From Kangsaoukella pontilimi (lineage in GTDB: Bacteria; Pseudomonadota; Alphaproteobacteria; Rhodobacterales; Rhodobacteraceae): 64,000 nucleotides of DNA. How positions within the stretch are numbered: position 1 is the stretch's first letter; each line of letters starts with the position of its first letter. A model generated the notes under the pieces. The model was not told where the DNA came from. It worked only from the letters and a program-made list of their open reading frames with translations, and did not search any database. The position numbers were made by a program, and so were the translations under genes. The stretch spans positions 902,001-966,000 of the forward strand of contig NZ_WUPT01000002.1 of NCBI RefSeq assembly GCF_009830125.1, written 5' to 3'. This document shows, piece after piece, positions 9,534-17,324 of the stretch.

Positions 9534-10807
9534 CTGTTCTCACGAGGATCGAAGAGCAGGGGTGCGGATGCGGCTCTGCTGATCATCCGGGGGATTTGAT
9601 ATCAATCGATGAAGCGGTTGCGCAGATTTTGCGGAACGCGGGACACGTTCGGGAGTCCGAAGAGGTGGCGCTTGCCGGGGCGCGTGGACGAACTCTGGCC
9701 GAACCTATTGCTGCAATCGCGGCCGCACCCCCGTTTGACAATGCCGCGATGGACGGGTTTGCGCTGAACACGGCCTGCCTGGTCGGGCCGGGACCGTGGC
9801 GGCTTCCCGTTGTCACCCGCATTCCGGCAGGGCAGCGCGGCTCGGAACCGCTGCCGATGGGCGCGGCAGCACAGATCTTTACAGGCGCTCTGATGCCCGA
9901 TGGTGCGGATGCGGTCGTGATGCAGGAAAACGTCCGACGCACAGAAAACACCATTATCGTTTCGCATGAGATTCTGGCAGGCGCGCATGTCCGGCGCAAG
10001 GGCGAGGACATGGCGGCGGGCGACATGGTTGTCCCTGCGGGCCGCACCCTGACGGGGCGTGATATCGCAGCCTGCGCGGCAGCAGGGCGGGCAACCGTTT
10101 GCGTGCGCCGTCGGCTTCGGGTTGCGCTTGTTGTCACCGGTGATGAAGTGAATTCCCCCGGCCGGACATTGAGCTCTGGCGGCATCTGGGATGTGAATAC
10201 GCCGATGCTAAGCGCTCTGATCCCTGCTCCGGAGATCGAATTGGTCGATGTCCTGGGGTTTCGGGACAATCGCGCAGCTCTGCGGCAGCAGCTCAGCGCG
10301 CTTGCCGACGAGGTCGACCTGATCGTCACCACCGGCGGGATATCGGTGGGTGAGGAAGATCATGTCAAACCCGCCTTGAGTGATCTTGGTCTGGATATGG
10401 TGTTCAGCGGCGTTGCGATAAAACCCGGCAAGCCGGTCTCGTACGGTCGTTTGGGACAGGCGCATTGGCTGGGGCTGCCAGGCAATCCGCTCTCCGCATT
10501 CGTCACCTGGCAGCTTTTCGGAACGGTGCTTTGCCAGTCCCTTGCCGGGAACAGCGCGTCATCGCCCGACCGCCGTCATGTGGTGCTGTCACAGGAGTTG
10601 CGCCACAGCTACGGGCGATGCGAAGTGCGGCTCGCGGAAATCTCAGGTTTCGACAGCACAGGCCGCGAGATCGTCCGCTTTGACAAGACCACCCATTCCG
10701 GCCGCGTGGCGCGGCTTCCCGCAGCAGATGGCGTCATTTTGATTCCGTCGGAAGTTGAAGTTCTGCCGGAAGGTGCGCTGGTCGAGTTCCAGCCCTTCCG
10801 TGATTGA
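9530..10807 (+). CDS. moeA: Molybdopterin molybdenumtransferase MoeA
   Basis: 425 residues, normal MoeA length. MoeA inserts molybdate into adenylylated molybdopterin, the last step of molybdenum cofactor synthesis. Typical motifs are PPFDNAAMDGFALN near residue 64, a region around 210-300 with TTGGISVGEEDHV, and KPGKPVSYG followed by GLPGNPLSAFVTW. A short N-terminal extension has a CGCG motif that is not part of the core family. The ATG overlaps the carbonic anhydrase stop. It serves NarG, which needs the cofactor. Confidence 0.96.
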   Translation: MTVLTRIEEQGCGCGSADHPGDLISIDEAVAQILRNAGHVRESEEVALAGARGRTLAEPIAAIAAAPPFDNAAMDGFALNTACLVGPGPWRLPVVTRIPAGQRGSEPLPMGAAAQIFTGALMPDGADAVVMQENVRRTENTIIVSHEILAGAHVRRKGEDMAAGDMVVPAGRTLTGRDIAACAAAGRATVCVRRRLRVALVVTGDEVNSPGRTLSSGGIWDVNTPMLSALIPAPEIELVDVLGFRDNRAALRQQLSALADEVDLIVTTGGISVGEEDHVKPALSDLGLDMVFSGVAIKPGKPVSYGRLGQAHWLGLPGNPLSAFVTWQLFGTVLCQSLAGNSASSPDRRHVVLSQELRHSYGRCEVRLAEISGFDSTGREIVRFDKTTHSGRVARLPAADGVILIPSEVEVLPEGALVEFQPFRD

Positions 10808-10823
10808 TAAAGGAAGAAAGACC

Positions 10824-11342
10824 ATGAAGATTGCTTATACGATGGGCCCTGGGCGCGGTGATACCGATCAGTTGCTTTTCACTTTGGCGCAACACCTCGC
10901 GTCTGACGGGTATCGCACATGCGGCACGGTTCAGATCAACACGGATTGTGGCGCGCATCCGTGTGACATGGATGTCAAGGTGCTTCCGGACGGGCCTGTG
11001 TTGCGAATTTCCCAGAACCTCGGGGCCGGGGCGAGGGGATGCCGACTGGACCCTGCCACTCTCGAAACGGCTGTTGGACTGGTCGAGACAGGGCTTGAGG
11101 CCACCCCGGAGCTGCTGATCGTGAACAAGTTCGGAAAGCACGAGGCCGATGGTCGGGGGTTCCGTTCGGTGATCGCAGAGGCCATTGCGCGCGATATGCC
11201 CGTTCTTGTTGGGGTCAACGCATTAAACTTGGAGGCCTTTCAAGACTTCGTGGGCCCTGAAGCAACAGAGCTCGAGCCTTCCCTGGAGGACTTGGTCCGT
11301 TGGCTACAAACTGTGTTGAACAAGGAACGGGATGTGGCCTGA
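10824..11342 (+). CDS. DUF2478 family protein (putative NTP-binding, molybdenum-linked)
   Basis: 172 residues with the DUF2478 pattern: an N-terminal MGPGRGDTDQLL loop instead of a classical P-loop, CDMDVKVLPDGPVLRISQNLG, and LLIVNKFGKHEADGRGF. Members occur beside molybdenum transport and cofactor genes, but their reaction is not established. Here it follows moeA by 16 bp behind AAGGAAGAAAG, so it is the likely last gene of the nar transcript. A role in molybdate or cofactor handling is inferred from context. Confidence 0.85.
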   Translation: MKIAYTMGPGRGDTDQLLFTLAQHLASDGYRTCGTVQINTDCGAHPCDMDVKVLPDGPVLRISQNLGAGARGCRLDPATLETAVGLVETGLEATPELLIVNKFGKHEADGRGFRSVIAEAIARDMPVLVGVNALNLEAFQDFVGPEATELEPSLEDLVRWLQTVLNKERDVA

Positions 11343-11361
11343 GACCTTTCACGCCGCATCT

Positions 11362-11375
11362 GTGATCTCGGTCAA
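11362..11375. promoter_or_regulatory. FNR-like box upstream of hemN
   Basis: GTGATCTCGGTCAA matches eight of the ten defined bases of the FNR/FixK consensus TTGAT-N4-ATCAA. It lies 137 bp upstream of hemN, in the only sizeable gap between the nar genes and hemN. Anaerobic control of hemN by FNR-type regulators is common, so this is a plausible operator. Its complement, TTGACCGAGATCAC, also resembles the CTGA-N6-TCAG dyads found further along the window. Confidence 0.5.
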
Positions 11376-11511
11376 GGACGGATCAAGGGTTGTCGGTGAG
11401 AATGATCAGAACATGAGCTGATTGAAATGGCTTTTGGAAGACAGGCAACAATCGCGCGACATTTTTTCCCGGAATCAAGTCGGGGCATGATCGGAGCAGA
11501 TCGGAACATCA

Positions 11512-12861
11512 ATGACGGACACGCTGAAAACCTACATGAGCCGCAATGTACCGCGCTACACGAGTTATCCGACTGCCCCGCACTTCTCCAAGGCGGTAAG
11601 GCCAGCGGATTACGCCAACTGGCTCTCCTCGCTCTCTCCAAAGGAACCCGTATCTCTCTATTTGCACGTTCCCTATTGCCGCGAGCTTTGCTGGTATTGC
11701 GGGTGCAACATGAAGTTGGCCCGAAAAGATGCGCCTGTCGCGCAATACGCGCAGACGCTCAACCAGGAAATCCGTCTTCTGGCCAAACAATTGCCGGACC
11801 GCATGTCGATTTCTCATCTGCATTGGGGTGGGGGGACACCGACGGCGCTGGTGCCGGATGATCTGGAGCGCGCGATGCAGAGCGTCCGGGACAATTTCGA
11901 CATCACCGCTGACGCCGAACTTGCCATCGAGAGCGATCCGCGCACGCTCACGGATGAAATGATCCGGCGGATCGGACAGTTGGGCTTCACCCGCGCGAGT
12001 TTCGGCGTGCAGGAATTCGATCCGAAGGTTCAGAAAGCCATTAATCGCGTCCAGCCACCCGAAATGGTGCGCCATTCGGTCGAAGAGTTGCGCCGGGCAG
12101 GGGTGGCGGGCATCAACTTCGATTTGATCTACGGCCTGCCGCACCAGACTGTCGCCACGCTGCTGGAAACGATCCGCCTCTGCATCGACATGCGCCCGGA
12201 CCGGATTGCGCTCTTCGGCTATGCACATGTGCCTTGGATGGCCAAGAAACAGCGACTGATCGATGAAACCGCGCTGCCGGGGAGCGCAGAACGGCTTCGA
12301 CAATCACAATCGGCCGCCAGCGCGCTGGTCGAGGCGGGGTACGTCGCCATCGGACTGGATCACTTCGCACTTCCAAACGATTCCATGGCGAAAGCCGCCA
12401 AGGCAGGCACCCTGCGGCGCAATTTCCAAGGCTATACCACAGATCGTGCCGAAACCATGCTCGGGGTTGGATCGACATCCATCGGTCGCACCCCTTCGGG
12501 ATATGTGCAGAACCTGTCGGAAACCGGGGCTTGGGCACGGTCCATCGACGCCGGTGTTTTGCCGGTCGCCAAGGGCGTCGCCCTGAGCCAGGATGATACT
12601 TTGCGGGGCCATGTGATCGACCGGCTGATGTGTACCGGCGAAGTTGATCTTGATGCGGCGGCCCTGCGGGCCGGTGTCTCGCAGAATTGGTATCACATCC
12701 ATGAGCAGGAGTTGGCCACGCTCGAAGCGGACGGACTGATTGCGCGCCGTGCTGGCCGGATCTCTATGACCAAGGAAGGCGCGCCGGTTGTGCGAGTGGT
12801 TGCAGCAGTCTTTGATGCCTATCTTGCGACCAATATCGCGCGGCATGCAGTGGCGGTCTGA
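11512..12861 (+). CDS. hemN: Oxygen-independent coproporphyrinogen III dehydrogenase
   Basis: 449 residues. It is a radical SAM enzyme that oxidatively decarboxylates coproporphyrinogen III in anaerobic heme synthesis. The cluster motif C56-x3-C60-x2-C63 (CRELCWYC) has the HemN spacing, and HLHWGGGTPT follows. The N-terminus (RYTSYPTAPHF) is that of true HemN rather than HemW. The C-terminal 100 residues form the HemN cap domain. It supplies heme for NarI and other cytochromes when oxygen is absent. Confidence 0.95.
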   Translation: MTDTLKTYMSRNVPRYTSYPTAPHFSKAVRPADYANWLSSLSPKEPVSLYLHVPYCRELCWYCGCNMKLARKDAPVAQYAQTLNQEIRLLAKQLPDRMSISHLHWGGGTPTALVPDDLERAMQSVRDNFDITADAELAIESDPRTLTDEMIRRIGQLGFTRASFGVQEFDPKVQKAINRVQPPEMVRHSVEELRRAGVAGINFDLIYGLPHQTVATLLETIRLCIDMRPDRIALFGYAHVPWMAKKQRLIDETALPGSAERLRQSQSAASALVEAGYVAIGLDHFALPNDSMAKAAKAGTLRRNFQGYTTDRAETMLGVGSTSIGRTPSGYVQNLSETGAWARSIDAGVLPVAKGVALSQDDTLRGHVIDRLMCTGEVDLDAAALRAGVSQNWYHIHEQELATLEADGLIARRAGRISMTKEGAPVVRVVAAVFDAYLATNIARHAVAV

Positions 12862-12924
12862 TGAACGTCAGGTCCTCCGGGCGGGGGGCCGCAGAACGGC
12901 ACTTGAAGAACGAAAGGAGAGATA

Positions 12925-12949
12925 TTAGTTAGTAATAGATAACTAACTA
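12925..12949. promoter_or_regulatory. Dyad operator upstream of tetR gene
   Basis: TTAGTTA at 12925-12931 is the exact reverse complement of TAACTAA at 12940-12946. A second, overlapping pairing is TAGTTAG (12926-12932) with CTAACTA (12943-12949). It is an AT-rich patch in GC-rich DNA that ends 11 bp before the TetR start codon. This is the usual place for an autoregulatory TetR operator. Confidence 0.6.
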
Positions 12950-12960
12950 GGACAACGGAA

Positions 12961-13575
12961 ATGCCGCGCAAATCCGCCGATGATCGCAAGGCAGAGATCG
13001 TTGCAACCGCCCTGAGGTTGGCTGATGAGCTTGGGCCGGACCGGCTTACGACCCAGGCAGTCGCGGATGCCGTTGGGCTGACCCAACCCGCGATCTTCCG
13101 ACATTTCCCGACGAAACAGGCCCTTTGGCAGGCGGTGGCAGAGGTCATCACTGAAAGGATGACAAACGCATGGCAGGGAGCACTGGCGAAAGAGCGTGAG
13201 CCGGATCGACAGCTGGTCGCGCTCGTTCTCGTTCAATTTCGCCAGATCGAAGCCAATCCCGCGATCCCCGCGATCCTGCATTCACACGAATTGCAAACCG
13301 AAAACAGCGATCTGCGGCAGAGTTTCCGCGTACTGATGACGCGGTTTCAGGGACTGCTGCAGGCAGAGCTCACCCGCGCCCGTGATACGGGGCGCGTTCG
13401 CTCCGATCTTGTCCCGGAAGATGCCGCGGTCCTGTTGATTTCGCTGATTCAGGGGATGGCGCTGCGTTGGTCACTCGGCGACCGCTCGTTCCCGCTTGCG
13501 ACAGAGGGCGAGCGACTTCTCGACGCGCAGATGCGCCTGTTTCGGGGCGCCCCAGACGGGGAGCCAAGCTCATGA
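12961..13575 (+). CDS. TetR family transcriptional regulator
   Basis: 204 residues. The N-terminal helix-turn-helix is clear at about 25-55 (LTTQAVADAVGLTQPAIFRHFPTK), and a helical ligand domain follows. It is the first gene of a four- to five-gene unit, overlapping the membrane fusion gene by ATGA, with a dyad just upstream. It probably represses its own operon and releases on binding an efflux substrate. The ligand is unknown. Confidence 0.9.
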   Translation: MPRKSADDRKAEIVATALRLADELGPDRLTTQAVADAVGLTQPAIFRHFPTKQALWQAVAEVITERMTNAWQGALAKEREPDRQLVALVLVQFRQIEANPAIPAILHSHELQTENSDLRQSFRVLMTRFQGLLQAELTRARDTGRVRSDLVPEDAAVLLISLIQGMALRWSLGDRSFPLATEGERLLDAQMRLFRGAPDGEPSS

Positions 13576-14735
13576 AACGCAGAACACGCCGAAGCCTCGT
13601 TGCCATTGCAGTCATCGCATTGATCGTCATGGCCGGTTGGTTCTTTCTGACCGAACGCCCCATCGCGGTGCAGGTGGTCACCATCGATCGGGATGTTCCG
13701 GTCCGGATCTACGGACTTGGCACGGTGGAGGCGCGCATCGTTTCCCGGATCGGGTTCGAGGTTGGCGCCGCCTTGACCGGTCTGGAGGTCGATAATGGCG
13801 ATGCCGTTGCGCGGGGTCAGATACTGGCGCGACTGCACGCCGCCGAACAGGAGGCCCGGGTGGCACGTGCCGCCGCATCCGCCGAAGCGGCGGACGCGAC
13901 ACTTGGACGAACCCGCGCGAACGTCGTGCGTGCACGTGCCGTTCTTGCACAGCGTGAGGCGACCAATACCCGTCAACAAGCCTTGGCCGTCCGCAACACG
14001 ATCTCTGCGCAAAGAGCGGAGGAAGCGCAGCGCGACGTGGACGTCGCGGCCGCGGAGCTTGCCGTGGCCGAAAGCGATATCGCGGTCGCGCTGGCACAAC
14101 GTGCCGATGCCGAAGCTGCATTGCGCTACGAGCAAGCGCTCCTCGATCATCATGTTCTGAGGGCACCCTTCGACGCGATTGTCGTTGATCGACATGTCGA
14201 GGCGGGCACGGTCGTGCGTGCGGGCGAGCCGATTTTCTCGCTGATGGACCCCACAACCGTTTGGACACTGGCTTATGTCGACGAAGCGCGTGCCGGTGCC
14301 ATTGCCTTGGGCCAGTCGGCAGAAGTTCGGCTGCGGTCGCTGCCACACGAGGTCTTTAGCGGCACGGTGGCGCGGATCGGTATCGAGAGTGATCGCGTCA
14401 ACGAGGAGCGGCGCGTCTGGATCGCCTGCGACCGCTGTCCGCCGCAAGTCTATCTGGGAGAACAGGCCGAAGTCAGGATCACCGTCGCTCTTCTGACCGA
14501 AGCCTTCCTTGTGCCCGAGATTGCCGTCAGCGGTTTCGATGGGCACCAGGGCCGCGTCTGGGTGGTGCGGGACGAGAAACTGACCGAGGTTTCTGCGGTG
14601 TTCGGCCACCGCACGGAAGACGCACGGCTGGAGATCGTGAGCGGACTGGCCGAGGGTGACCAGGTGGTCTCGGCTCCCGCGAAAGGCCTGTCCGAAGGGC
14701 GGATGGCGCGTGTCTTGGGGGGAAGGGCATCATGA
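13572..14735 (+). CDS. HlyD-family membrane fusion (periplasmic adaptor) protein
   Basis: 387 residues. One N-terminal membrane anchor (about 10-28) is followed by a lipoyl-like half motif, a helical hairpin rich in Ala, Glu and Gln (about 90-190), then the second lipoyl half and beta-barrel regions. It links an inner membrane pump to the envelope. Stop and start codons overlap with both neighbours, placing it in one operon with the ABC permease and ATPase. The set resembles MacA/DevB-type exporters. The substrate cannot be read from sequence. Confidence 0.88.
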   Translation: MKRRTRRSLVAIAVIALIVMAGWFFLTERPIAVQVVTIDRDVPVRIYGLGTVEARIVSRIGFEVGAALTGLEVDNGDAVARGQILARLHAAEQEARVARAAASAEAADATLGRTRANVVRARAVLAQREATNTRQQALAVRNTISAQRAEEAQRDVDVAAAELAVAESDIAVALAQRADAEAALRYEQALLDHHVLRAPFDAIVVDRHVEAGTVVRAGEPIFSLMDPTTVWTLAYVDEARAGAIALGQSAEVRLRSLPHEVFSGTVARIGIESDRVNEERRVWIACDRCPPQVYLGEQAEVRITVALLTEAFLVPEIAVSGFDGHQGRVWVVRDEKLTEVSAVFGHRTEDARLEIVSGLAEGDQVVSAPAKGLSEGRMARVLGGRAS

Positions 14736-15868
14736 ACCTCGCCTACCGCGATGTGCGTCACAACCTGTTTCGATTTGTGCTGACCTGTCTTGGCCTCAGT
14801 CTGCTGATGGCGGTCGTGCTGGCGATGATCGGGATCTACAATGGTCTGGTCGCCGACGCATTAAATATCGTGAAGGCACCGCAAGCCGATCTTTGGGTGG
14901 TGGAATCGGGCACGCAAGGCCCATTTGCGGAGGCCTCAAAGATCCCCGGCAGCACGCGTGATGCCGTCGCCCGGCTGCATGGCGTGGCAGAAGCGGGCAG
15001 CATCACCTACCAGACCGTCGAGGCGCGCCATGCGGGCGACACACTGCGCCTGTATGTCATCGGCTATGAGCCAGGGCGCCCCGGCGGGCCGCAGGCAATT
15101 GCCGAGGGGCGCGGTATCACGCAGACCCATTTCGAACTAGTGGCCGACCGGCAGACCGGGCTTGTGGTCGGCGACCGCATCCGCCTCGGCCGCAACAGCT
15201 TTGCTGTCGTTGGCCTCGTCGAGGATACGATGAATTCGGGCGGCGACCCTGCCGCGTTCATCACACTCGTCGATGCGCAAACCCTGCAATCGCAACTTGC
15301 CCCGCCAGCCCAGCGAGTCCAGACCGCGCGGGGTGCCGGCCTGCTGGAAAGCGCCGACACCGTTGCGGCGGTCATCGCCCGGCTCGAACCCGCGGCCGAT
15401 CCGCAGGGTGTCGCCACCACTGTTCGTCAGTGGAAGCACCTCGGCGCGCTGACGCAGGCAGAGCAGGAGGCGATCCTGATCGGGTCGGTCGTGGACCGCG
15501 CCAAGCGGCAGATCGGCCTGTTCCTCGGTATTCTGCTGACGGTCTCGGCCGTGGTGATCGCGCTGATCATCTACACGATGACGATGGAAAAACTCAAACA
15601 GATTGCCACCTTGAAGCTGATCGGCGCGCCCGATCGCACCATCGTCAGCCTGATCGTGCAACAATCGCTAGCCCTGGGTATGGTTGGCTGGAGTTTCGGC
15701 CTGATCCTGATCCTGCTGGTCAAGGACTACTTCCCCCGCCGCGTCGTGCTGGAGCCGGTGAATGCGGCGGCACTCGGCGGGATTATCATCGTGGTTTGTA
15801 TCGTCGCCAGCGGGCTTGGTGTCCGCGCAGCGCTGAAGGTCGATCCGGCAACAGCGATCGGAGGCTGA
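14732..15868 (+). CDS. ABC transporter permease, FtsX/MacB type
   Basis: 378 residues. A membrane segment lies near residues 12-32, a periplasmic domain spans about 40-255, and three further segments follow at about 260-285, 305-335 and 345-368. This is the MacB/DevC fold without a fused ATPase domain. It ends AALKVDPATAIGG, a common C-terminus in this family. The ATPase gene begins 3 bp later. The pair forms the pump for the preceding adaptor. Confidence 0.9.
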   Translation: MNLAYRDVRHNLFRFVLTCLGLSLLMAVVLAMIGIYNGLVADALNIVKAPQADLWVVESGTQGPFAEASKIPGSTRDAVARLHGVAEAGSITYQTVEARHAGDTLRLYVIGYEPGRPGGPQAIAEGRGITQTHFELVADRQTGLVVGDRIRLGRNSFAVVGLVEDTMNSGGDPAAFITLVDAQTLQSQLAPPAQRVQTARGAGLLESADTVAAVIARLEPAADPQGVATTVRQWKHLGALTQAEQEAILIGSVVDRAKRQIGLFLGILLTVSAVVIALIIYTMTMEKLKQIATLKLIGAPDRTIVSLIVQQSLALGMVGWSFGLILILLVKDYFPRRVVLEPVNAAALGGIIIVVCIVASGLGVRAALKVDPATAIGG

Positions 15869-15871
15869 ACA

Positions 15872-16582
15872 ATGGATGACGCGCGCCAGCCCCTGATCGA
15901 GATCGCCGGCGTCTCCAAGCATTTTGGCGAGGGCGAGGCGCGCGTCGATGCGCTGCGCGACATTGGCCTGACCGTACGCCGTGGCGAGGTCGTGGCCCTG
16001 CTGGGCCCGTCGGGGTCGGGCAAGACCACACTGCTCAACGTCATCGGCTGCATCATCGCGCCGACCGTAGGCCGGGTGACGCTGGACGGCGAACTGGTCT
16101 ATGACAACCGCGCCCTGCGCGGCGATCTGCGCCGCCTACGGCTCGACAAGATCGGCTTCATCTTTCAGTTCCATAACCTGCTTCCGTTTCTCAACGCGCG
16201 CGACAACGTCGCCTTGGTGTTGACGCTGGCAGGTCGGTCGTCTGCGGAGGCTCAAGCGCAGGCTGTGGAGTTGCTCGATTATCTTGAAGTAGGCCATCGA
16301 AAGGACACCATGCCGGCACTCCTGTCCGGAGGTGAAGCGCAACGCGTGGCCATCGCGCGCGCGCTCGCGAACAGTCCGCGCATCATCCTTGCGGACGAGC
16401 CTACGGCGGCGCTGGACAGCAAACGCGCGGGGATCGTGATGGATCTTCTGCGCAAACTGGCTGCCGAACAGGATGCCTGCATTGTCGCCGTCACCCATGA
16501 CGAAAAGATCTACGACCGCTTCGACCGTTTGTTTCATCTGCGCGATGGGGTTCTGGAAGTTCAAGGAGAGGAAGCGACGTGA
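15872..16582 (+). CDS. ABC transporter ATP-binding protein, MacB/LolD-like
   Basis: 236 residues. Walker A is at 45-52 (GPSGSGKT), the signature LSGGEAQRVAIARAL is near 150, Walker B is IILADEPTAALD, and a switch His lies in VTHD. The FQFHNLLPFLNARDN stretch is typical of ATPases that partner FtsX-type permeases. It energises export by the adjacent permease and adaptor. Its stop overlaps the GTG start of the next gene. Confidence 0.94.
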   Translation: MDDARQPLIEIAGVSKHFGEGEARVDALRDIGLTVRRGEVVALLGPSGSGKTTLLNVIGCIIAPTVGRVTLDGELVYDNRALRGDLRRLRLDKIGFIFQFHNLLPFLNARDNVALVLTLAGRSSAEAQAQAVELLDYLEVGHRKDTMPALLSGGEAQRVAIARALANSPRIILADEPTAALDSKRAGIVMDLLRKLAAEQDACIVAVTHDEKIYDRFDRLFHLRDGVLEVQGEEAT

Positions 16583-16992
16583 AGAACCGTGCATACAAGA
16601 GCTGGCCAATACGAACGGCTACCGGCGTAGCCATTCTGTTCGGCCTCCTGACGATCCTGTCAGGTGGTCGCGTGCTGTTCGGGGATGACACGGCGCGGGC
16701 AGCCGCGGGGAACGTCGTCTGGTTTGTCCTGTGGTTCAATTTCCTGTCAGGATTTGCCTATGTGCTGGCGGGGGTCGGGATCGCGACGCGGCGTCGCTGG
16801 GCGGCCTCACTTTCGATCCTCCTGGCGATTTCTATCGCGGTTGTGTTCTTGTTTTTTGGTTTCCGCATCTTGTCCGGCGAAGCCTTCGAGATGCGAACGA
16901 TGGGCGCAATGACCCTACGCCTGGTCGTATGGGTTGCCATAGCTATGGTGAGCCGCAGGAGCACTTTTTCTAATCAACAAACTGCGGAGTGA
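16579..16992 (+). CDS. Small four-helix membrane protein, unknown
   Basis: 137 residues beginning at a GTG that overlaps the ATPase stop (GTGA). I see four hydrophobic segments at about 12-30, 45-67, 72-93 and 108-126. No catalytic motif is apparent. It is the last gene of the tetR-adaptor-permease-ATPase unit, so it may assist the exporter. The family is not recognised. Confidence 0.7.
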   Translation: MKNRAYKSWPIRTATGVAILFGLLTILSGGRVLFGDDTARAAAGNVVWFVLWFNFLSGFAYVLAGVGIATRRRWAASLSILLAISIAVVFLFFGFRILSGEAFEMRTMGAMTLRLVVWVAIAMVSRRSTFSNQQTAE

Positions 16993-17324
16993 ATTTGGTT
17001 GATGCACTCCGTGCAGGTGTCATGCCACGCGTATCTGGCATAACGTCAATATCTTTAACATAAACTTCGTACCCGCAGCCAATATGTAGGCGCCAACTAA
17101 CTGTTCACCAAATGAGCTCGACGCCAGCAATGTTCGCAATAATGCGTTGAAAGCCTCCAACCTTATCTTCACCGATGGAGGATCGGGCCGAAACCCAAGG
17201 CGTCAGAGACGTTTCGGCCATTTGTGTGTGCGGATCATGTGCACATGGGTATCACCGGGCTCCGGTTCTCCCGAAAAGGCTGAATTCGTGTTGCCCACAC
17301 CTATTCACGCCAAGCTTGCCAATT
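16993..17324. other. Gene-free stretch between exporter operon and recombinase
   Basis: About 330 bp with no credible gene. The first 150 bp are noticeably richer in A and T than the flanks. It contains AACTAAC near 17095, like half of the TetR dyad at 12925-12949, but no second arm. I see no complete tRNA. Confidence 0.6.
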
